From: Sva-07 sp963774765
Lineage (GTDB): Bacteria; Actinomycetota; Acidimicrobiia; Acidimicrobiales; Ilumatobacteraceae
Assembly (NCBI GenBank): GCA_963774765.1
Contig: CAVZGP010000030.1
Coordinates: forward strand, 310,001-374,000
Length of the DNA: 64,000 nucleotides
Direction: 5' to 3'
Below are positions 49,500 to 58,910 of the stretch, piece after piece. Position 1 is the first letter of the stretch. Each line of letters begins with the position of its first letter. A program made the translations under genes and the position numbers. Under the pieces are notes generated by a model. That model was given only the letters and a program-made list of their open reading frames with translations, made no database searches and was not told where the DNA came from.

Positions 49500-50933
49500 A
49501 TGTCCAACATCGATGACACCGACCCCGACGACGGCGAACCCGCCGATGACGGGCGGAACTATCGCGACCGCATCGCCATGCTCCCCGGTGACCCACCCAT
49601 CGCGTATCGCCCCGGCCGGTTTCTCCTCGACGAGGAGTCATTCACGGCGTTGGCCGGATCCGGATACTTCGACGACCACGACTACACGACCCGGCCTGTC
49701 TTCGTGGAATTCGACGACAGCGACGATGGCGAACCGACCCTCGTCACCCCGGAGTTCGGTCAGTGGCACCTGGTCGAAGGTGTCGCGGACGCGCCGGCCG
49801 AGGTCGACGAACTGGTGGAGCTCGGCGTGGAGGCTGCCCTCGACATCGTGTACTTCGCGAACGACGCCGACTGTTGTGGCTGTCCGCCGCATCCTGCGTA
49901 CGCCGCTGAGATCGCCGCCAATCCCTGGACCGCCAATCCCTGGAAGGCGAACCCGTGGAAGGCGAACCCGTGGAAGGCCAATCCGTGGACCGCGAATCCG
50001 TGGAAGGCCAATGCCGAGTCGTTGAACCTGTTGGCGACGGGCAAGGCACCGATGAGTTCGGTGATGCCCGCTCCGCTCGGCGCCGAGCCGTTGCGGCCAC
50101 ACCGCGGCGGCGGTCCCACCAACGGCGTGGTGATCGGCGTGCTCGACAGTGGGCTCGCGGGCGGCTGGGACAACGCCGACCAGTACCGCCCCGAGCTGCT
50201 CGGGCTCAGCACGCCCGACCTCGCGCGCATCTCCGGTCCGAAGGATCTGCCGTCGAGGCCGATGGGCGGCCGGCTGGCCGACAACTACCTCGATCCGGTC
50301 GCCGGGCACGGCACCTTCATCGCCGGGATCATCGAGCAACTCACCCCAGGATGCACGATCAGGGTGCAGCGCGTCTTCGAGCCCCAGGGTGACGTCAGCG
50401 TGGCGACGCTCGCCTCCGTGCTGCGGCGCCTGATGAGATCGGTCAGTCCGACGATCGTCAACTTCTCGTTCGGGGGAACCGGACGGAGCCGGATGTTCGA
50501 AACGGTCATCCATCACTACCACGCCCGCGGCGTCGTCTTCGTGGCCGCGGCCGGCAACGAAGGTTCGTGTGTCGAGCAGTACCCGGCGGCGTTGCCGTCG
50601 GTGATCGGCGTGGCCGGACTCGGCCCGACCGGCCCGGCCGAGTGGTCGAATTACGGCACCTGGGTCGATGCGTGCGCGCCCGGTACCGACTTGGTGAGTT
50701 CGTTCTTCGCGGACTTCGACGGCGACATGCCGCCCATCAACGGACTCGATCCCGACGACTTCGACCAATGGGCCACGTGGACCGGCACGTCGTTCGCTGC
50801 GCCCGTCGTGGTGGCGGCGTTGGCTCGCGAGATGGTCGCCTCCGGATGCACTGCGAAGCAGGCGGTCGATCGCATCGTGCGCGCCCCGCACCTCGCCCGG
50901 CTGGCGTACATGGGCACGGTCGTCAACTACTGA
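49500..50933 (+). CDS. intracellular subtilisin-like (S8) protease with tandem NPW repeats
   Basis: A 477-residue protein with a complete S8 triad: D216 (GVLDSGL), H270 (GHGTFIAG), S431 (GTSFAAPV), and oxyanion N353 (AAAGNEGS). No signal peptide or membrane helix is present, and the N-terminus is acidic (DDTDPDDGEPADDG), so it should act in the cytosol. Before the catalytic domain lie a small Cys cluster (DADCCGCPPHP) and six ANPW[KT] pentapeptides (about 140-170). ATG 49500 has a ribosome site (TGGAGG) overlapping the end of the STAND gene. The pair suggests sensor-controlled proteolysis. Confidence 0.85.
   Translation: MSNIDDTDPDDGEPADDGRNYRDRIAMLPGDPPIAYRPGRFLLDEESFTALAGSGYFDDHDYTTRPVFVEFDDSDDGEPTLVTPEFGQWHLVEGVADAPAEVDELVELGVEAALDIVYFANDADCCGCPPHPAYAAEIAANPWTANPWKANPWKANPWKANPWTANPWKANAESLNLLATGKAPMSSVMPAPLGAEPLRPHRGGGPTNGVVIGVLDSGLAGGWDNADQYRPELLGLSTPDLARISGPKDLPSRPMGGRLADNYLDPVAGHGTFIAGIIEQLTPGCTIRVQRVFEPQGDVSVATLASVLRRLMRSVSPTIVNFSFGGTGRSRMFETVIHHYHARGVVFVAAAGNEGSCVEQYPAALPSVIGVAGLGPTGPAEWSNYGTWVDACAPGTDLVSSFFADFDGDMPPINGLDPDDFDQWATWTGTSFAAPVVVAALAREMVASGCTAKQAVDRIVRAPHLARLAYMGTVVNY
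49917..50006 (+). repeat. six 15-bp repeats coding ANPW[K/T]
   Basis: Six tandem in-frame 15-bp units encode ANPWT, ANPWK, ANPWK, ANPWK, ANPWT, ANPWK, followed by a partial AN. Codons vary slightly (AAT/AAC, CCC/CCG), so the peptide pattern has been kept despite silent change. It links the N-terminal region to the protease domain. Confidence 0.85.
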
Positions 50934-50957
50934 GTCGCTACTGAGGTCGCCAGGACG

Positions 50958-51842
50958 TCAGCGGGCGCAGATGTCGAGCATGTCGAGGACCGGCTGGACT
51001 CGGGCGACCTCGTGGCTTCGCAACAGATTGGCCTTGGCGATCAGCGCGAGCACCGCCATGGCGGTTTCGGCGACCCTCACCTCGTCGTGGAACAGGTGGA
51101 CCGACGACGCCATCGTCACGCACACCGGCCAACCCAGCTCACGAAAGCGGAACGACTGCAGCAGGTTCTCGGTCTGGTAACGCACCCGCTCGGGGCCGTC
51201 GGGAAGGTTGAGTGCGAACCCGAACCCGGGGTCGATCCACAGCTTGTCGACGCCCGAGCCGGTGATCAGATCGAGCCGGTCGCGGAAGAAGGCCAGCTGT
51301 TCGTCGATCATCGTCTCGACGGGTGGAACGTCGGCATCGGAGCGGGCGGTGTCGCCCGGCGTGTAACAGAGGATCAGGCCCGCTCCGTGCCGCGCGATTG
51401 CCTCGTACAGCGCTGGGTCGTCGACGCGGCCGGTGAGGTTGATGACCTGCGCACCGGCGTCGATCGCGGCGAGCGCAACGCCGGTGTGGTACGTCTCCAC
51501 CGACACGAGGAGACCGTTGCTGATGAGCGCGTCGATGACGGGCAGGAGTGTGCGCAGCTGGCCGTCGACGTCGACGAGGTCGGCGCTCTCGCCGGTCGAC
51601 TCCGCACCGATGTCGATCATCGCGGCGCCTTCGACCGTCATGCGGCGGGCTCGGTAGAGCGCGGCGGGGACGTCGTGGGCGATGCTCTCGCGATACGTCG
51701 AGTCGCGAGACAGGTTGACCACCCCGAGCTGGTAGGGGCGGTCGTCGAAGGTCCGTCCGGCCAACTCGAAGGTGCGGATCGGGTGGTCGATCGCCCTTCG
51801 GTGTTCCTCCCACAGCGGGAGCAGGTGGTCGGGGGTGATCAT
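50958..51842 (-). CDS. dihydropteroate-synthase-like TIM-barrel protein
   Basis: A 294-residue protein aligned with DHPS: LGVVNLSRDSTYRES for GIVNVTPDSF, MIDIGAESTGES for IDIGGESTRPG, VSVETYH for SIDT, VINLTGR for INDVSG, WIDPGFGFAL for IDPGIGFGK, and LLRSHEVARV for the C-terminal RVHDV. Several catalytic positions differ (for example the ESTRPG Arg is lost), so it is probably a paralogue with another reaction rather than the folate enzyme. It stands alone on the minus strand, convergent to the protease. Confidence 0.72.
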   Translation of the reverse strand: MITPDHLLPLWEEHRRAIDHPIRTFELAGRTFDDRPYQLGVVNLSRDSTYRESIAHDVPAALYRARRMTVEGAAMIDIGAESTGESADLVDVDGQLRTLLPVIDALISNGLLVSVETYHTGVALAAIDAGAQVINLTGRVDDPALYEAIARHGAGLILCYTPGDTARSDADVPPVETMIDEQLAFFRDRLDLITGSGVDKLWIDPGFGFALNLPDGPERVRYQTENLLQSFRFRELGWPVCVTMASSVHLFHDEVRVAETAMAVLALIAKANLLRSHEVARVQPVLDMLDICAR

Positions 51843-51955
51843 CGTGGTGTCGTGGTAGCGGTCATGGTCCCTCGGGTTCGAGTCCGCAGGGTAACCCCGC
51901 GTGCGGTCCCCGGTCCCGACGCAGCGGTCAGAACGTGACCGGCCACTGGTCGACG

Positions 51956-52309
51956 TCAGGGTTCCATCACCACCCAGCCGCGGCGCTGGAGTTCGGCTGC
52001 GAGTTGTTCGTCGGAGAACGCCTCGAGCGGTGCGGCACGTCGCGCGCGCTGCGCAGGCTTTCGCTCGATCGGTGTTGGTGTGGCCGGCGCCGGTGCGGGG
52101 TCGGACGTTTCGTGGGCTGCGTCGTGGAGCGCGGCGATGAACTCGTCGGCCTCGTCGCGGGTGAACTTTCCGCTGGCCTGGCGTTGCGTGAACCCCATCG
52201 GCCCGCGGGCGTCGCGGAAGTCCGAATGCCCCGCGGCCTGCAGCAGTTCGGTCAGCTCGCGCATCTGGCTGTGTGACGCGGGCGGACCCGCTGCTTGTCC
52301 GAAGGCCAT
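51956..52309 (-). CDS. small soluble protein of unknown function
   Basis: A 117-residue protein with an N-terminal helical block (SHSQMRELTELLQAAGHSDF; RQASGKFTRDEADEFIAALH), a Pro/Ala linker and a C-terminal helix-turn (FSDEQLAAELQRRGWVVMEP). The last ten residues resemble the short C-terminal tag of several actinobacterial conserved proteins. It is divergent from the ACC deaminase gene with 27 bp between starts. No function can be assigned. Confidence 0.6.
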   Translation of the reverse strand: MAFGQAAGPPASHSQMRELTELLQAAGHSDFRDARGPMGFTQRQASGKFTRDEADEFIAALHDAAHETSDPAPAPATPTPIERKPAQRARRAAPLEAFSDEQLAAELQRRGWVVMEP

Positions 52310-52324
52310 CCGTTCAGTCTCGCG

Positions 52325-52330
52325 TACGAT
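52325..52330 (+). promoter_or_regulatory. putative leaderless -10 (TACGAT) of the ACC deaminase gene
   Basis: TACGAT is 6 nt before ATG 52337, in the 27-bp divergent gap, with no ribosome site. Confidence 0.35.
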
Positions 52331-52336
52331 TCGGCC

Positions 52337-53350
52337 ATGGCGTCGCTCGATGACTTTCCCCGGTACCCGCTGACGTTCGGCCCCTCGCCGATCCATCCAC
52401 TTCCTCGCCTCAGCGAACACCTCGGCGGCAAGGTCGAGATCTGGGCCAAACGCGAGGACTGCAACTCGGGGATCGCATTCGGTGGCAACAAGGTCCGCAA
52501 GCTCGAATACCTCGTGCCCGAGGCATTGGCACAGGGTTGCGACACGCTCGTGTCGATCGGCGGGGTGCAGTCGAACCACACCCGCGCCGTCACGGGAGTC
52601 GCCGCTCACGTCGGATTGAAGGCGGTCACGGTGCAGGAACACTGGGTCGACTGGCCCGACGTGGTCTACGACCGTGTCGGCAACATTCAGCTGTCGCGGA
52701 TGATGGGTGGCGACGTCCGCCTCGACCCGGCCGGCTTCGACATCGGAATCCGCGACTCGTGGCAGCGCGCCCTCGATTCCGTCGTCGAATCGGGCGGCAC
52801 GCCGTATGCGATCCCCGCGGGCGCGTCCGATCATCCGCTCGGTGGGCTCGGATTCGCGAACTGGGCACGAGAGGTCGCCGATCAGGAGGCCGAGCACGAC
52901 CTGTTCTTCGACCACGTGGTCGTCTGCACGGTCACCGGATCCACGCACGCCGGGATGATCGCCGGCTTCGCCCTCGAGGACCGCGCCGACCGCCACCTCA
53001 TCGGGATCGATGCCTCGGCCACGCTCGCAAAGACCACCGACCAGGTGACCCGAATCGCCCGTGACACCGCAGCGAAGATCGGCGTCGACCGTGACCTGCG
53101 CGCCGAGGAGATCACCATCATCGACGGCTACCACGCCGGCATCTACGGCATCCCCGACGAGCAGACCATCGACGCCATGCGCACCTGCGCCCGGCTCGAA
53201 GGGATGATCACCGACCCGGTGTACGAGGGCAAGTCGATGGCCGGGCTCATCGGGATGATCCGCTCGGGCGAGATCCCCGCCGGGTCGCGGGTGCTGTACG
53301 CCCACCTCGGCGGCCAGCCGTGCCTGTCCGCGTACGCCGGCGTGGTCTGA
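52337..53350 (+). CDS. acdS: 1-aminocyclopropane-1-carboxylate deaminase
   Basis: A 337-residue PLP enzyme, the usual length. FPRYPLTFGPSPIHPLPRLS at the N-terminus, the PLP lysine in FGGNKVRKLEYL, SIGGVQSNHTRAV, VVVCTVTGSTHAGMIAGF, LTDPVYEGKSMAGLIG-like text (ITDPVYEGKSMAGLIGMIRS) and VLYAHLGGQPCL together distinguish it from the D-cysteine desulfhydrases of the same fold. It converts ACC to ammonia and 2-oxobutyrate. In bacteria this allows growth on ACC and can lower plant or algal ethylene precursor; the use here is unknown. Confidence 0.88.
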   Translation: MASLDDFPRYPLTFGPSPIHPLPRLSEHLGGKVEIWAKREDCNSGIAFGGNKVRKLEYLVPEALAQGCDTLVSIGGVQSNHTRAVTGVAAHVGLKAVTVQEHWVDWPDVVYDRVGNIQLSRMMGGDVRLDPAGFDIGIRDSWQRALDSVVESGGTPYAIPAGASDHPLGGLGFANWAREVADQEAEHDLFFDHVVVCTVTGSTHAGMIAGFALEDRADRHLIGIDASATLAKTTDQVTRIARDTAAKIGVDRDLRAEEITIIDGYHAGIYGIPDEQTIDAMRTCARLEGMITDPVYEGKSMAGLIGMIRSGEIPAGSRVLYAHLGGQPCLSAYAGVV

Positions 53351-53437
53351 ACCCGCGATCTGCGCCCCCTCCGTCCCGCGACCCGATCTGCGCCCCTGGC
53401 GTCCCGGAATCCGGGACGCTCGTGCCGCAGATCGTGC
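53351..53437 (+). repeat. GTCCCGG-core hairpin element, copy 1 (before pta)
   Basis: An ~87-bp element with a doubled GATCTGCGCCCC module and a hairpin: GATCTGCG (53385-53392) pairs with CGCAGATC (53426-53433), and the core GTCCCGGAATCCGGGAC (53401-53417) is a near-perfect palindrome. A roughly 85% identical copy in the same orientation follows ackA at 56702-56786. Confidence 0.75.
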
Positions 53438-53479
53438 GCCAGGCGGGCCGCGACGAGCGCGGCCGCTACTGTCACTCGG

Positions 53480-55555
53480 GTGGCACGCGCGGTCTACCTG
53501 ACGGCGATGGGGCCGGCGAGCGGGAAGTCGATCGTTGCGCTGGGTCTGGTCGAGCTCCTGGCGCGGCGGGTGCCGCGGGTGGGCTTCTACCGACCGATCG
53601 TCCAGCGATTGCCCGACAACGACCTCGATCTGATCGGCTCGCGGTACCAGATGCCGGAGGAACGGATCGGGTACGCGTTCACTGCCGCCGAGCGCACGCT
53701 GGCGGGCGGAGCGACCAGCGCCGGCATGGAACGGATCGTCGAACGGTTCAGGGAGATCGAGGCCGCCAGCGACTTCGTCGTCGTCGAGGGGACCGACTTC
53801 ACGGGAGCATCCTCGCCGGTCGAGTTGGAGGTCAACGCCCGGATCTCCGAGCACCTCGGCGCGCCGATCGTCGCCGTGGTCGACGGATACCGCTGCACCG
53901 CGTCGGCGATCGTCGACCGGATCGCCGTCGGGCGCGATTCTCTCGGCGACGACGCGATCGCGGCGATCATCGTCAATCGGGTGGACGCGGCCGTGCTCGA
54001 CCCGCTCGACGAGGCGCTCACCCACGTCGACCTCGGCCATCGGGTGTGGGCGATCCCGGAGGAGCCACGACTGCGCCGGCCATCGCTCGATCAGCTCCGT
54101 ACGGCCCTCGGGGCTGAGCTCGTCGGCGGGGACCCCGACGACCTCCCGCGCCCGGTCGGGCAGATCAAGGTGGCCGCCATGTCGGTGCCGAACGTGCTCG
54201 ACCATGTCGTCGACGGCACGGTCTTCATCGTGCCGGGTGACCGGTCCGACGTGATCGTTGCCGCTGCGATGACGCGGTTGTCGTCGGCGTATCCGAGCGT
54301 GTCGGGGCTGTTGCTGAGCGGTGGCCTGAGGCCCGACCCAAGGGTCATCGAGCTGATCGGCACGCTCTCGGGCGGAACGTCGATGCCGCTGCTGGCGGTC
54401 GACACCGACACGTTCGACACGGCGATCGCCGCCAGCCACGTCGAGGGTGCCATCACGGCCGGCGATCAGCGCAAGATCGACGTTGCGCTCGGTCACTTCG
54501 AGGCACACGTCGATCTCGACGCCCTGGAGGAGCGGATCGAGGTCGGTCGCAGCGAGGTGATGACTCCGGTCACGTTCCAGTACGAGCTGATCGAACGGGC
54601 CCGGGCTGCGCACGCCCACATCGTGTTGCCGGAGGGCACAGACGATCGGATCCTGCACGCCGCCGATCGCATCCGACGGCGCCAGGTGTGCGACCTCACG
54701 TTGCTCGGTCCGACCGACGCGGTGCGCAACCGGATCGCCGAGCTGGGGCTGCGCCTCGACGATGTGCCCGTGATCGACCCACTCGACACCGAGCTGCTCG
54801 ACCGGTTCGGTGATCGCTACTTCGAGCTGCGCGGCCACAAGGGGATCGACCGGCTCCGAGCGCACGACATCATGACCGACGTCAGCTACTTCGGCACGAT
54901 GATGGTGCGCCGAGGGCCTCGTCGACGCGATGGTGTCGGGCGCTGCGCACACCACGGCGCACACGATCCGTCCCTCGCTCGAGTTCATCAAGACCCGGCC
55001 GGGAACGTCGATCGTGTCGAGCGTGTTCCTGATGCTGCTCGCCGACCGGGTGCTCGTCTACGGCGACTGCGCGGTCAACCCCGACCCGAACGCCGAGCAG
55101 CTCGCCGACATCGCCATCTCGTCGGCGGAGACCGCGGCGATGTTCGGCATCGAGCCACGGGTGGCGATGCTGAGCTGGTCGACGGGCGCGTCCGGCGCGG
55201 GCGCCGAGGTCGAGAAGGTGCGCGCTGCGACCGAGCGGGTGCGCCAGCTGCGACCGGACCTGAAGGTGGAGGGCCCGATCCAGTACGACGCGGCGGTCGA
55301 CCTCGACGTGGCGCGCAGCAAGCTGCCCGACAGTGCCGTCGCCGGTCATGCGACGGTGTTCGTCTTCCCCGACCTCAACACGGGCAACAACACCTACAAG
55401 GCGGTGCAGCGGTCGGCCGATGCTGTCGCCGTCGGGCCGGTGCTTGCAGGGTCTCGAACAAGCCGGTCAACGACCTGTCGCGTGGTGCGACGGTCACCGA
55501 CATCGTCAACACGATCGCGATCACCGCCGTCCAGGTGGGCGCCGGCCGGGCCTGA
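53480..55555 (+). CDS. pta: phosphate acetyltransferase (two-domain Pta), with frameshifts
   Basis: About 690 residues after repair. The N-terminal half is the P-loop-like regulatory domain (VYLTAMGPASGKSIVALGLV; VVVEGTDFTGASSPVELEVN) with a DRTGG-type middle. The C-terminal half is the acetyltransferase (IVLPEGTDDRILHAAD; MVSGAAHTTAHTIRPSLEFI; NTGNNTYKAVQRSADAVAVG). The frame breaks near 54910 and twice near 55445-55453, and it returns to the original frame for SNKPVNDLSRGATVTDIVNT at the end. Each break is repaired by removing one base. With AckA it interconverts acetyl-CoA and acetate through acetyl phosphate. Confidence 0.85.
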   Translation: MARAVYLTAMGPASGKSIVALGLVELLARRVPRVGFYRPIVQRLPDNDLDLIGSRYQMPEERIGYAFTAAERTLAGGATSAGMERIVERFREIEAASDFVVVEGTDFTGASSPVELEVNARISEHLGAPIVAVVDGYRCTASAIVDRIAVGRDSLGDDAIAAIIVNRVDAAVLDPLDEALTHVDLGHRVWAIPEEPRLRRPSLDQLRTALGAELVGGDPDDLPRPVGQIKVAAMSVPNVLDHVVDGTVFIVPGDRSDVIVAAAMTRLSSAYPSVSGLLLSGGLRPDPRVIELIGTLSGGTSMPLLAVDTDTFDTAIAASHVEGAITAGDQRKIDVALGHFEAHVDLDALEERIEVGRSEVMTPVTFQYELIERARAAHAHIVLPEGTDDRILHAADRIRRRQVCDLTLLGPTDAVRNRIAELGLRLDDVPVIDPLDTELLDRFGDRYFELRGHKGIDRLRAHDIMTDVSYFGTMMVRRGPRRRDGVGRCAHHGAHDPSLARVHQDPAGNVDRVERVPDAARRPGARLRRLRGQPRPERRAARRHRHLVGGDRGDVRHRATGGDAELVDGRVRRGRRGREGARCDRAGAPAATGPEGGGPDPVRRGGRPRRGAQQAARQCRRRSCDGVRLPRPQHGQQHLQGGAAVGRCCRRRAGACRVSNKPVNDLSRGATVTDIVNTIAITAVQVGAGRA

Positions 55556-55562
55556 GGCATCG

Positions 55563-56659
<1,097 letters not shown>

Positions 56660-56701
56660 ACGTCAGTAGTGACCGACGCCGCCCCCTCCGTCCGTCCCAC
56701 G

Positions 56702-56786
56702 ACCCGATCTGCGCCCCCTCCGTTCCACGACCTGATCTGCGCCCGTGGGGTCCCGGAAAGCGGGACGCTCCTGCCACAGATCGTGC
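56702..56786 (+). repeat. GTCCCGG-core hairpin element, copy 2 (after ackA)
   Basis: Same module order as 53351-53437, with core GTCCCGGAAAGCGGGAC (56750-56766). The two copies directly flank pta-ackA in the same orientation, 3.3 kb apart. Confidence 0.75.
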
Positions 56787-56821
56787 AACCGGCACCGACG
56801 GGGTGGTGCTCGGCCGGATCG

Positions 56822-57796
56822 TCAGGTGGCGTCGATGGCTCGGAGCACGTCGTCGACGCTGCGCGAGGCCGGCGGCTCGCCGGTGCGGGCCATGTCGGCG
56901 GCGAGGATCTGGAGGGTACTGTTGGCCGGGGTCGGGACGCCGTGGAGTCGGCCGAGCAGCACGATCTCGCCGGTGAGATGGTCGGTCTCGATCGTGCCGG
57001 TCCCGCGCTGCAGGCTCTGCCAGGTCGATCCACCGGCTCGGCGCGGTTCGTCCCCGACCGGCTGGATCTTCAACGCGTCGCCGCGCCGGGCCAGGTCGTC
57101 CTCGGCGCTGACCACCGTGATCCCCGCCGCCGCGAGCACCGATTCGCCTTCGGCCTGGACCATCTCGTAGAGGCGTCCGCCGAAACCCGAGCGTCCACAC
57201 ACCGCCTCGATCGCGTTGGCGAGGTTCATCAGCAGCTTGCGGTACTTCCAGCTCATGATGTCGTCGCGCGGGATCGAGCCGAACGTGGCCGCTTCGAGTG
57301 TGGCGGCGAGCTGCACGCTGACGTCGTCGATGCCGTGCGGGTAGCGGCCGACGTCGAGGAGCCCGGAGTTCGGTGCGGTCCAGACGCGCACGACGCCGGG
57401 AGCGTGATGGTCGGCGGGGAGCATCACGCAGATGCCGTAGACGTTGGGAAACAGGCGTAGCGCCTGGCGTTCGTTCTCGACGCCGTTCTGCATGCACACG
57501 ATCGGCTGGTCGGTGACGCCGGCCGCCCAGAGGCCGTCGAGCACGCCGGCGGTGTCCTGTCCTTTGACGCCGAGCATGATCACGTCGTCGTCGGTGAAGT
57601 CGATCTCGCCGACCGTGGTGGCCACGGGCAGTTCGACGATCTGCGTGCCGCTGGGCGACTCGTAGCGCAGCCCCGACTCGCGCATCACCCGGCCGTGTTC
57701 GCCGCGGGCGACCGCGACGACCGGCGTGCCCGCCAGCGCGAGGTTGGCGGCGACGACCCCGCCCACTGCTCCGGCACCGACGACGATGATCCGCAT
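56822..57796 (-). CDS. ketopantoate-reductase-family protein
   Basis: A 324-residue protein with an N-terminal Rossmann motif (RIIVVGAGAVGGVVAANLAL), VKGQDTAGVLDGL, the substrate-linked VCMQNGVENERQALRLFPNV, and a C-terminal helical domain with SWKYRKLLMNLANAIEAVCG holding the family's catalytic Lys. PanE reduces ketopantoate to pantoate for CoA synthesis with NADPH. Paralogues with other 2-keto acid substrates are common in actinobacteria, and no other pantothenate gene is near, so I do not give the symbol. Confidence 0.8.
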   Translation of the reverse strand: MRIIVVGAGAVGGVVAANLALAGTPVVAVARGEHGRVMRESGLRYESPSGTQIVELPVATTVGEIDFTDDDVIMLGVKGQDTAGVLDGLWAAGVTDQPIVCMQNGVENERQALRLFPNVYGICVMLPADHHAPGVVRVWTAPNSGLLDVGRYPHGIDDVSVQLAATLEAATFGSIPRDDIMSWKYRKLLMNLANAIEAVCGRSGFGGRLYEMVQAEGESVLAAAGITVVSAEDDLARRGDALKIQPVGDEPRRAGGSTWQSLQRGTGTIETDHLTGEIVLLGRLHGVPTPANSTLQILAADMARTGEPPASRSVDDVLRAIDAT

Positions 57797-57885
57797 GAGG
57801 CGAGGTTATGGGATCTGCGGCGGCGTGCCGGCCGCCGCCGACAAGGGGGTGTCGGAGTTCGGCCCGTCTGTGCGATGGTGAGGGT

Positions 57886-58290
57886 ATGAGCGATCCTGTC
57901 GACCTGTCGATTCATCCCATCCATCTCGGCCTCGGTGCGGTCGCCGCGGTCGAGCCGGAATTCACCGGCGGCATGGAGTGGTACGCCGGCTACGGCCTAC
58001 GCCACGACGAGGCCGATGGCGCCGAGGGTCGCCTCGTCTCGATGCACACGTTCATCGAGTCGTGGGACGTGTGGGAGATGCACCCGGTCGGCCACGAGGT
58101 CGTGCTCTGCACAGCTGGGGTGATGACGTTGCACCAGGAACACGCCGACGGCACGACGGACACGGTCACCGTGCGGGCCGGGGAGTACGGCATCAACCCG
58201 CCGGGCACGTGGCACACCGCCGACGTCGATGGCGAGGCCACCGCCGTCTTCATCACCGCCGGGATGGGCACCGAGCACCGCCCGCGCTGA
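57886..58290 (+). CDS. cupin-domain protein
   Basis: A 134-residue single-domain cupin. Motif 1 is around MHTFIESWDVWEMHPVGHEV, with HPxGHE, and motif 2 is GEYGINPPGTWHTADVD, with the His. The pattern resembles small metal-binding cupins of unknown substrate. ATG 57886 follows a weak ribosome site (GAGGGT). It is divergent from the ketopantoate-reductase gene, with an 89-bp gap. Confidence 0.78.
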   Translation: MSDPVDLSIHPIHLGLGAVAAVEPEFTGGMEWYAGYGLRHDEADGAEGRLVSMHTFIESWDVWEMHPVGHEVVLCTAGVMTLHQEHADGTTDTVTVRAGEYGINPPGTWHTADVDGEATAVFITAGMGTEHRPR

Positions 58291-58305
58291 CGCGAGACTC
58301 GCATC

Positions 58306-58701
58306 ATGACCATGCCCTCGATCCGTTGGACGACGGTGACCATCGACTGCGCTGACGCCGACGCGCTCGGCGCGTTCTATTCGCAGGTGTTCGGATGGGA
58401 GATCGTTGCCAGCGACGGCGCCGGCTGGCTGCAGCTGCGCAACCCCGACGGTTGCATCGGGCTGAACATCCAGGCCGAGGACGCGTACGAGCCACCGGTG
58501 TGGCCGGAGGTGCCCGGTCGCCAGGCGAAGATGATGCACCTCGAGGTACTCGTCGACGATCTCGGGTCGGCCGTTCGCGTCGTGCTCGCGGCCGGCGGAT
58601 CCGAGGCGGAGCTTCAACCCTCCGATCGCGACCGCAGCCGACTGCGCGTCATGCTCGACCCGGCCGGCCATCCGTTCTGCCTCTTCGTCGACGGCGAGTA
58701 G
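58306..58701 (+). CDS. VOC/glyoxalase-fold protein
   Basis: A 131-residue protein of the vicinal-oxygen-chelate family: IRWTTVTIDCADADALGAFY with SQVFGWEIV, then MMHLEVLVDDLGSAVRVVLA and VMLDPAGHPFCLFVDGE. The first half has no clear His metal ligand, as in the antibiotic-resistance-like and F420-unrelated members. It follows the cupin gene by 15 bp and is probably co-transcribed. Substrate unknown. Confidence 0.8.
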   Translation: MTMPSIRWTTVTIDCADADALGAFYSQVFGWEIVASDGAGWLQLRNPDGCIGLNIQAEDAYEPPVWPEVPGRQAKMMHLEVLVDDLGSAVRVVLAAGGSEAELQPSDRDRSRLRVMLDPAGHPFCLFVDGE

Positions 58702-58732
58702 CGCCCCGGACGCGTACGATCGCCGACCCCCG

Positions 58733-58781
58733 GTTTGTGTGAGCGACGATCGCCAACCAGTGCGTTGTCGCTCACACGAAC
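58733..58781. repeat. GTGTGAGCGAC inverted repeat
   Basis: GTTTGTGTGAGCGAC (58733-58747) is matched by GTCGCTCACACGAAC (58767-58781) with one mismatch, and outer CCC/GGG bases extend the stem. The loop is 19 nt. It lies in the gap after the VOC gene. A C-homopolymer follows at about 58880-58890. It may be a terminator, an operator or another extragenic palindrome. Confidence 0.6.
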
Positions 58782-58910
58782 CTGGGACAACCGGGACCCC
58801 ACACGCTCAGCTCGATCGTGTTGCCCTCGACGTCTCGTCGCTACCCTCGTGCGATCGGCGTGCACGGCACCCGATCTCCACCCCCCCCCCACACCCCTCC
58901 AAGGATTCCG

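Noticed and set aside
51866..51900. tRNA-like T-arm (GGGTTCGAGTCC) in the gap between the DHPS-like and small-protein genes
   Set aside because: The T-loop-like hairpin is present, but no acceptor stem, D-arm or anticodon arm can be paired around it, so it is not a tRNA gene.
51956..54991. 1011-residue minus-strand open frame
   Set aside because: It runs antisense through acdS and pta. Only its last 117 codons (51956-52309) look like a real gene.
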